NCBI GenBank assembly: GCA_016802295.1
Contig: JAESIW010000020.1
Span: forward strand, 1,874,120-1,938,119
From: Brachionus rotundiformis
Lineage: Eukaryota > Rotifera > Eurotatoria > Ploima > Brachionidae
DNA: 64,000 bases
Direction of reading: 5' to 3'
Shown: positions 56,942 through 64,000 of the stretch, piece after piece
How the letters are laid out: every line of letters begins with the position of its first letter
Numbering within the stretch: the stretch's first letter is position 1
Made by a program: the position numbers and the translations under genes
The notes under the pieces: model-generated
Told to the model about the DNA's origin: nothing
Databases searched by the model: none
The model's input: only the letters and a program-made list of their open reading frames with translations

Positions 56942-57523
56942 TTACAAAAAAAGGCTTAATCGAAAGTCAATCTGACCAAATTCTCTGGTAAAAAAGAGCA
57001 GACTTGACCAGCATTCATCGCTATCTACAAAAATACCTGGACCTTCAAACTCATTTTCATTTCTCAAAGTAACAAGTACTTGGGTATTGTTCTCAGGAAC
57101 CATCATGGTAAAATTTGAGCCTTTCTCTACCAAATTCAATCTGTTATTGTCTTCAACCATTTCTAAATTGGTCAACTTAACTGAAACATTTCTTAATTGA
57201 TCCAAATGATGGGTCACTTCGCAGGCAATTGTTTCGTTACCACCGAAACAGTTCAAAAAATTAAAATTCGTTGAATATTTACAAAATCTTGTATCTGTTT
57301 CATTCAAAATTTTGATATCATCTTGGTCTAAAAGATTTTCGGTCGTGTCCATATTTACTTCACGCTTTCCAAAAGGTCTTCTAAATGGACGGAACGGTCG
57401 GAAAAATGGTCTAAAACGTCTGAATGGGCGAAAAAAACCAGGGCGCCTGAATCCAAATCTTTGGCAATTTGATAAAACTGCTAGACAACAAAATATTACC
57501 AATATCAACGAGATTTTCTTCAT
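56942..57523 (-). CDS. Small secreted four-cysteine protein, mosaic copy 3, Arg/Phe/Pro-rich propeptide
   Basis: Single exon, 193 residues. Signal peptide 1-20; then an extraordinary Arg-Pro-Phe repeat region (residues 22-51, units such as FRPFRRF and RPFRRPF) ending in GKR at 52-54; linker DQDDIKILNETDTR; domain cysteines C81, C92, C101 and the CW motif Cys. The F-GKR end would give an RPF-amide if processed as a neuropeptide precursor. The repeat is also strongly cationic, as in some antimicrobial or matrix-binding peptides. Expression of either activity is unproven. TATA element about 50 bp before the ATG. Confidence 0.8.
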   Translation of the reverse strand: MKKISLILVIFCCLAVLSNCQRFGFRRPGFFRPFRRFRPFFRPFRPFRRPFGKREVNMDTTENLLDQDDIKILNETDTRFCKYSTNFNFLNCFGGNETIACEVTHHLDQLRNVSVKLTNLEMVEDNNRLNLVEKGSNFTMMVPENNTQVLVTLRNENEFEGPGIFVDSDECWSSLLFFTREFGQIDFRLSLFL

Positions 57524-58021
57524 TTTTTGACTGTTTCAGTTTTAAATTTAATTAATACAAAAACTCGATATTTATAGCTTCTTTCTAATCTTCAGAAACC
57601 TTCACTTTTTCTTTATTTAACTAGTTCATTTTTAAATCAAAATTTAAAGAAATGAATCTTAATTTGGTTAAAGAAAGCTTTTCTTTTTTTTAATTATTCA
57701 TATTTCTGCATGTTTTAAAAAATCAAATTTTTCAACTTGAATAATCATCTTTTCTTTTAATTTTTCCTTTTTAAAATTTAAATTTAAAATTTTATTATTT
57801 TTTTGTTAAATACTAAATCGTTTAAATTTATATAGATATATATATATTAAGTGTATAACAGAGTGATTTTCTTAACAATTTTTTTTTTTATTTTAAATTA
57901 ATATATTATTGTTGAACTTGCTTCATCAATTATTTTTTTTCTACAAAATAGCATGACTTAAAATGTGTAAAAATAATTCTAATTCTAATATATAAAATTT
58001 CTTCTATCCCATTCAAAACTG
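57524..58021. other. Intergenic AT-rich sequence
   Basis: Contains a short TA-repeat near 57833-57850 and the promoter above; otherwise no feature. Confidence 0.4.
57569..57577 (-). promoter_or_regulatory. TATA box of the secreted-protein gene 56942-57523
   Basis: Minus-strand CTATAAATA about 50 bp before the ATG, implying a very short 5' UTR like the sister genes. Confidence 0.5.
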
Positions 58022-58382
58022 GCATTGTGAATTTCAAAAACAAACAGAACAAAAATACTTCCTATTTTGATAAACTAGAATTTAGAAAAATAAAATATAT
58101 TTAAAAGAGTACTGCAACATAATGCAACATACTTTTTTGCATCTTTTTTAGCTAAAATAATTTTTCTAATGTAGATAAAAGAAAGTAAAATATCAATGGA
58201 ACTTAAATTGATTTTTTATTTTGCTTATCTAAAAATAAAGCTTTTAAATTTGGTAAAAACGATGCAGCAATGTATGTCGCACTATGTTGCAGAACTCTTT
58301 TATATATATATTTTATTTTTCTACAATCTAATTTATCAAAATAGAAATTTTTGTTCTGCCTGTTTTTGAAATTCACAATACC
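58022..58382. mobile_element. Foldback element with terminal inverted repeats of about 100 bp
   Basis: The left arm 58022-58132 (GCATTGTGAATTTCAAAAAC onward) is the complement of the right arm 58283-58382 with about 90% agreement by eye. Both arms include CAGAACAAAAAT, TATTTTGATAAA, GAAAAATAAAATATA and CTGCAACATA. The 150-bp centre has no coding capacity. This looks like a long-TIR MITE or foldback transposon; target duplications were not identified. Confidence 0.75.
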
Positions 58383-58908
58383 TTCAAAACCGCAAGAAAA
58401 TAAAATAAACTTTTTCTTCGATTTTATTTATAAATTAAAAAATTTTTTTTTTAATTTTTAGGAACTTTTTAATTCTTTTTTATAAATTTCATTTAAACAA
58501 TTTGAAAGATTTTATTAAACCAAATAATTATTATAATCAATTTCGTCTTTTAATGATAAATATTTTGTCTTTTTGTTTGATAAAATATTTTAAATCTTAA
58601 ATGTTAAAAATAATCTTAAATTTTAAATATTCAATTTTTATTAAAGCTTTTCTCAGCCAAAAAAGACGCAACAAATTTTTTTAACATCACTTTATTATTT
58701 ATTTTAACTTAAAATACCTTTATAAGAACCTAGAATTATTTCTTCAAAAATCGCAAAACAAAATTCTAAACTAAAAAATTCAGAAAACAGACACACACCC
58801 TACTTGAAGTTTTGAATGCAAAATTATTTTTATAAAATTTGCATTCGAGTCAAATTAAAAAAAAGAAAAAACTTGAAATAGAAAATAATTCCATTTTTTT
58901 CTAAAAAT
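58383..58908. other. Intergenic region upstream of HGD
   Basis: AT-rich; no gene recognised. Presumed HGD promoter. Confidence 0.4.
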
Positions 58909-60581
58909 ATGATTAAAACTGAATGGACAAATCTACAAGTAGATTTATTAGTTATTATTTGATTTAATCATAAATTTTTGTAGTATCTATCTGGTTTTGG
59001 AAACGAATTTGCTTCTGAGGCACCATCGCATCCAAATGCTTTGCCTAAAGGACAAGTAAAATTGGAGCTAGAAAAAATATTTTTTTTATTGTGATTATAA
59101 AAGAACGCACCACAAAAAGCACCGTACAATCTATATATGGAACAGCTTTCTGGCTCTGCTTTTACCGCTCCGCGCGAAAGTAACAAAAGAACCTGGCTGT
59201 ATCGCATTTTGCCATCTGTAAAGCACTTTCCATACAAAAAAATCGAAAATGGACTATTGACTCATAATTGGAATGAAGAAGAGCCAAATCCAAATCAATT
59301 GAGGTGGAAGCCGTTTGATTTACCCTCTAAAGATCAACAAATAGATTTTGTGCAAGTATATTTTATAAATTTTAATAAAAAAATATCTATCAAATGAGTT
59401 TAGGGTTTGGCAACAATATGCGGTGCTGGTGATGCTCGCTTACGTCATGGAATAGCCATGCATATTTATTCTTGCAATGTTTCTATGGTTGATAAAGCTT
59501 TTTACAATTCAGATGGAGATTTTTTAATTGGTAAAAAATAATTAGCAAAAATTGATTCCATCTAATTAAGAATTTTGTAGTTCCACAACAAGGCACTCTT
59601 TATATTAAAACAGAATTTGGTAAAATGGCAGTAGCTCAAAATGAAATATGTGTCTTACAAGTAAAAGTTCACTTTACTTACGAGACCTAAATTTAGCAAT
59701 TAATCTTGTAGAATGGAATGAGATTTAGTGTAGATGTAGAGGAGCCATCTAGAGGCTACATTCTTGAAGTATTTGACAACCACTTTGTTTTGCCTAATCT
59801 GGGACCCATTGGCGCAAATGGTCTTGCTAATCCACGAGATTTTCAAACACCAGTTGCTTGGTTTGAGAATAACAAAGACATACACTTTAAGGTTATCTTG
59901 AAATTTCAAGGTAATTTGTTTGAATCGCACCAGGATCACTCTTGTTTCAATGTAGTTGCTTGGCATGGAAATTATACGCCATACAAATATAATCTGGAAA
60001 ACTTTATGGCATTTAATACTGTCACATTTGATCATGCTGTAAGATTTTTTTCCAAAAGTAGACAATGGAAATAATTTTATGTTCTAGGATCCATCTATTT
60101 TTACCGTTTTGACATGCCCATCACTTAAACCAGGCACTGCTATTGCTGATTTTGTGATCTTTCCTCCGAGATGGTCAGTAGCTGAAAACACATTTAGGCC
60201 TCCTTATTATCATAGAAATTGTATGAGTGAATTTATGGGCTTGATTAAGGGAAATTACGAAGCTAAAAAAGAAGGCTTTCAGCCTGGTGGAGCATCGTTA
60301 CACAACTTAATGATACCACATGGACCTGATTTTGAATGCTACAATAATGCCGTGAGTGAAGAGCTTAAGCCTGTCAGAGTAGCCGATGGAACAATGGTAA
60401 ACTGTCAAATTAATTTTTCTATTAGTTAATTCTAATCAAATTTATTTAGTCGTTTATGTTCGAGACTTCTCTTGGTCTTGCAGTAACGAAATGGGCAAAC
60501 AAAACATGTGAAAAGCTTGACAACGAATATTACAAATGCTGGCAATCTCTTGAGGATAATTTTAGCAAACTTAGTGTTTAA
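58909..60581 (+). CDS. HGD: Homogentisate 1,2-dioxygenase, eight exons
   Basis: Iron(II) dioxygenase that opens the homogentisate ring in tyrosine degradation, giving maleylacetoacetate. Exons: 58909-58938, 58984-59055, 59104-59355, 59404-59530, 59581-59660, 59712-60038, 60088-60396, 60450-60581; phases agree, 442 residues (human 445). Motifs: YLSGFGNEF, NLYMEQLSGSAFTAPR, WLYRILPSV, HNWNEEEPNPNQLRWKPF, YNSDGDFL, NGMRFSVDV, LGPIGANGLANPRDF and VVAWHGNYTPYKYNL. The iron ligands His and Glu lie in PPYYHRNCMSEFMG and the last His in PHGPD. The first exon (MIKTEWTNLQ) is inferred from a GTAGAT donor and the in-phase join to YLSGFG. All introns are 45-53 bp, the clearest view of this genome's intron style. 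The enzyme looks complete and active. Confidence 0.95.
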
Positions 60582-60720
60582 TTTTAAGATTTTTAAAATT
60601 AAAATTTTTCAATCTAAATAAATCAATTTTAAATTTAATCTAATTTCTATAATTTTTTTTAATTATTAAATTAAATGAGATCAATATTAAGAGAAAATAG
60701 TAATATATGCGAATGCACAG
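60582..60720. other. 3' flank of HGD
   Basis: AT-rich, with TCTAAATAAATC that can serve as poly(A) signal. Confidence 0.4.
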
Positions 60721-60950
60721 GGAAAGCTTTCGTTCAAAATTGAGAAACGATTTTGCTAGTGCAGTTTCTTTTTAAACAGAGTAGTCCCAGAATGGAAATA
60801 ATTGTCTGACAGGGTTGTAACACATTCACGGAAATCTTCAAGGCCACGCTGGACAAATTAAATATATATGGCTGCTTCAGCTCAACACTACCAAAGACCA
60901 GTAATGGGCTCAGACATTCTTGTTAGAATATCGCAGCAATAACTCCTAAC
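60721..60950 (+). mobile_element. Decayed non-LTR retrotransposon 3' end
   Basis: Frames on the plus strand show FASAVSF, NRVVPEW and LSDRVV, then in another frame NTFTEIFKATLDKLN and SNGLRHSC followed by a stop. This is the end of a LINE ORF2 (NRVV-WN-LP, then FK-LDK). Broken by frameshifts and stops. Confidence 0.75.
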
Positions 60951-61365
60951 TAACTAAAAATAAGATTTTTTATTTAATAAAAATAAAAATTGATCTTCTC
61001 TCTAATAATAAATATAATTATTTTAATTAAACGGAGCTAAAATTTTAAGCTTTGAAGTTACCATCTAAATACTTAAAACGAAAACCAAGTATATTCTTGT
61101 AAGACAAAATTGAAAAAAAACTTGAAATTTTAATTTTTTTAATATGTTAGAATTAAAAATTTATTTTGATTTTTTTAATTGTTGAAAGTTAAATTCTTCT
61201 TTTATCACAACTATTTAAATATTTATTAATAAATAAAAATAATAAACAAATAAATAAAAAATTAAAATTTTTAAATCGTTAAATTGTTAAATATTCTACT
61301 TTTTAACATGATTTAGCAAAATTAGATTCTTAAAAACCGATTTAAATAAGTTCAGTTGAGGAAAT
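60951..61365. other. Spacer between LINE relic and GALNT7
   Basis: Very AT-rich; no feature seen. Confidence 0.4.
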
Positions 61366-64000
61366 TTAATAATAAATCTCTTTCCAATCCCACTTCTGAC
61401 TCAAGTTGGAATCATCGCACTCTTCCAGTCTCAAATTGGATCCATCTGTAGTCAAACATGTCTTTTCTTTTGAGCTTTTAATTGTTTTTTTCTCCTAGTG
61501 AAAAATAGGTTTAAAATTTAACTGTGGCATCATTTAAGATTACCATATCATATTGCCATTCACCAATTGGATTCCAAACTCCCTCATAATTTAGGCAAAA
61601 TTTCTTCTTAACAATATTTCGGTCACTAACAAAACAATGTTCACCTGAAGAAAGCTCTCCTTCTACATTTAATCTGAACAACTTTAAACAAAAAATGATT
61701 AAATATTTTTAATTTTTTTTCACTACTTCTCCATGACATCGGCTCATTCTCAACGGTTGACCAAATTCGATCGACCATCCGCTTAGGCAAACTCTATGCA
61801 TTGCATTTTTACACTATCATGGAGATTAAAAATATAAAAGAATTAATTACTTGGTTTCCAAGTTGATGATGACAACCTGAAACGCCGATTGGCTGACCAA
61901 AACCAGCACCTCTAACATCTAAGCAAACTTTATGCTGTACATTTTGACACTTAATCGACGTTTTAAAATTTGCCTTCATCCAAATTAAAATTAAAATAAA
62001 ACAAGCTTACCTCGCCCCAGACTTTGTTTTTTGGTGGCAAAGGAAATTTTTTTGGCAAATCATAGGCAATATTGTCCATAAACCATTTGAATGATTTGCA
62101 CTGCAATTTTTCCCTAATGGCCAACTGTTCAGATATGTCGCCAAAATCTAGTCTCTTTATCTGAGGCTCTCTAATGTAATAATACTCTTTGTACTCATCC
62201 ATCCAAGTTTCAGCAAGTCTCATGTGATTGATGCTGGTTTGATGAGGATTACCATCTGGCGGATGAACTGATTCAGTTCTGGGACCTCGATAGATATGCG
62301 CTACATGCGAGCAAGGAACCCATTCGACCATACCTCCACATTGCCATACTTTAAATGACAATTCGTACTGCTCACCACCCCATATTTTAATGCCTGGATC
62401 GTATCCTCCTAACTCAAAGAACCATTTTTTGTCAATTGCCAAAAGACCACCTGCATGAGTTGGAGACCTTTTTATTTTAATTAGGTTTTTTTTTCTTAAA
62501 TGTGTCATTTAAGTCTGAAATTGCTCACCAATAAGGCTCTGAATTATATTTATGCATTTTAGACTCTTTTGGAGGCACTTGAGTTTCTTTGTATAAAAAT
62601 CCCCATTCCCAAATTCCGCGGTTAAGTACACCGCCATAAATGTCAGTATGCTCAAGTGTATTCCAATCTATTCCGTCAACAATAGGAACTGCGAGAGTTT
62701 TTCTAAAACAAAATCTTAGCTCTCAATCAAAAGTTAAATCTTAACCAAAAACCGGATTTTTATACAAATTCAAACTCAAGTGTATTTAACCTAAATCTTC
62801 AAAATCAATTACCCATAAGGTTCAGAAAATTTTTTTCCCGAATTTTCTTCAAAAGGTGGCAAAGTCATTTCTTTGTACAAAAATCCCCACTCCCAAACGC
62901 CTTTATAACGCGTATTTTCTTTGTAAACAACTTTATGTTCTAAATTTTGCCAACTTATCTTATCAACTATGGGCACAGCCACAATTTTTCTATGAATAAA
63001 AAATTTAATTTCAGCAATCAAGCAAGAAAAATTTTAGCCAAAAATGGACGCAAAAATTCAAACTAGCAATGACACTTAAACAGCATTAAAGTCTTAATTT
63101 ACCAAGTTGGTTCAGTAGCGTATTTTTTTTTAGCAAAATCTTGACTTGAAATTTCCATTTCTTTATATAAAAATCCCCATTCCCAAATACCAACCATTTT
63201 GGTATCTCTATTATAGCCTTCATGCTCTAATGTATCCCATTTAATGCCGTCAACAATTGGAATAGCTAAAATTTTTCTTCAACTACATGGTTACGGTTTT
63301 TGGTTAATCAAAGCTTTGGATTTAACTTACCTGTTCACGGCTATTCTGGTCAACAAGGGTGGAAGCCAATTTGTAACACACTCACAATGGGCATCTAGGA
63401 TTACGATCACATCACCAGAGGCTATTTCAGCACCAATTACTCTTGCACGAACCAGGCCCTCGCGTTTTTTAGTCCTGGTCAATTTAACTTTACCATTAAA
63501 CCTTGTAATGTAGTTCTCCAATTTTTCTTTCAGATGCTCTTTATTGCTGTAATCATCAACTAAAATAATATCAGCAATTAGCTCAGGTGGACTTGTATTG
63601 AGCACACTATGGACGGTTCTCATGAGTGTAGACCAGCCTTCATTGACAAACACAATAACCACACTAGCTTTGGGAAGCTTGGATATTTCTGGATATTGCC
63701 AGTATTTACATTCAGCAGGACGAGTATCTTTTATTCGTCTATCAAGCGAAATCTTGTCGCTAGCTACCATGTTAAAGCCAAATTCACGTACAGTTCTCTC
63801 TGCGGCATTTTTCTCTTCGGGACCTAAATTTACACCTACGCCTCCCTCGCCCGGTCCACTACGGGGCTCATATATTGGCTCATAGTTTCCTAGTATTCCA
63901 TCTTGGAAAACAGCTGCATTTTCGGGGTTTTCTCCATATCTGTCCGGAATTTGACCATTTTTCTCCACAAGGCGCTTTTGTTCGATGTTCCTGGGATGAT
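61366..64000 (-). CDS. GALNT7: Polypeptide N-acetylgalactosaminyltransferase 7-like, with three alternative exons (5' end outside window)
   Basis: Golgi enzyme of mucin-type O-glycosylation. Exons (minus): 64000 (open to edge)-63331; alternative A 63276-63103, B 62989-62813, C 62702-62529; then 62467-62011, 61949-61851, 61813-61727, 61681-61544 and 61494-61366. Assignment to GALNT7: PGILGNYEP-like GILGNYEPIYEP, REFGFNMVASDKISLDRR, ECKYW, SVVIVFVNEGWSTLMRTVHSV and DDYSNKEHLKEKLE. The metal-binding DxH is in LDAHCE; next come AGGLLAIDKKWFFELGGYD and IWGGEQYELSFKVWQCGG. The ricin-type lectin domain is in the last four exons (CLDVRGAGFGQP, NPIGEWQYD, SQKWDW). Exons A, B and C are homologous, each begins with 1 nt completing Arg, ends in phase 2 and encodes PIVD-x-I-x-W...LEH...WEWGFLYKE. 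Using more than one at once would duplicate this piece, so they are probably mutually exclusive. The transmembrane anchor lies beyond the window. Confidence 0.9.

Noticed and set aside
57833..57850. TA-dinucleotide run as a functional element.
   Set aside because: Short and unremarkable in this base composition.
62529..63276. GALNT7 exons A, B and C as constitutive consecutive exons or as tandem-assembly error.
   Set aside because: Including two would duplicate one structural segment of the catalytic fold, and the copies differ too much in sequence to be an assembly duplicate.

Overview
This is a strongly AT-rich animal nuclear segment. Introns are GT-AG, mostly 45-60 bp long, and genes are dense, which is why many proteins look broken until spliced. 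The gene set is metazoan: argininosuccinate synthase, clathrin heavy chain, VPS13D, HFM1/MER3, homogentisate dioxygenase, GALNT7 and a PGAP1 fragment. There are standard eukaryotic tRNAs, LINE relics and piggyBac-like MITEs. A compact invertebrate such as a monogonont rotifer would fit, but the species is a guess and nothing here proves it.

Layout. 1-5 kb: the 3' part of PGAP1, ASS1 (six exons), a FAXC/metaxin-like gene and an IF1-like ATPase inhibitor. 6-10 kb: a three-Ig-domain membrane protein, a decayed LINE and a small GPCR. 10-14 kb: divergent PTCD2-like and hnRNP U-like genes, with a stray copy of the last hnRNP U exon downstream. 15-22 kb: an initiator tRNA-Met and clathrin heavy chain. 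22-34 kb: LINE relics, one small secreted-protein gene, a dispersed cluster of 13 tRNA genes (initiator Met, seven Thr-AGT, five Lys-CTT) interleaved with the meiotic helicase HFM1, and a WD40 protein. 34.6-47.2 kb: VPS13D (3813 residues). 48-57.5 kb: a family of small secreted four-cysteine proteins, interrupted by an RPUSD3-like pseudouridine synthase gene and a coiled-coil gene. 58-64 kb: a foldback element, HGD, another LINE relic and GALNT7 with three homologous tandem exons.

The housekeeping genes act in unrelated pathways, so their proximity looks incidental. Two things stand out. One is the secreted family: nine genes or exon units in this window, each with a signal peptide. The six single-exon members carry a fast-changing N-terminal stretch ending in a dibasic (often GKR) site, then a domain with cysteine pattern C..CxG..C..(G[IL]xVxxxxCW). 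Three members share an apparently identical 245-bp core inside diverged genes. The other is GALNT7, where three same-phase homologous exons encode alternative versions of one catalytic-domain segment.

Exon boundaries were deduced by eye from GT-AG sites, phase continuity and recalled family sequence; no search was run.
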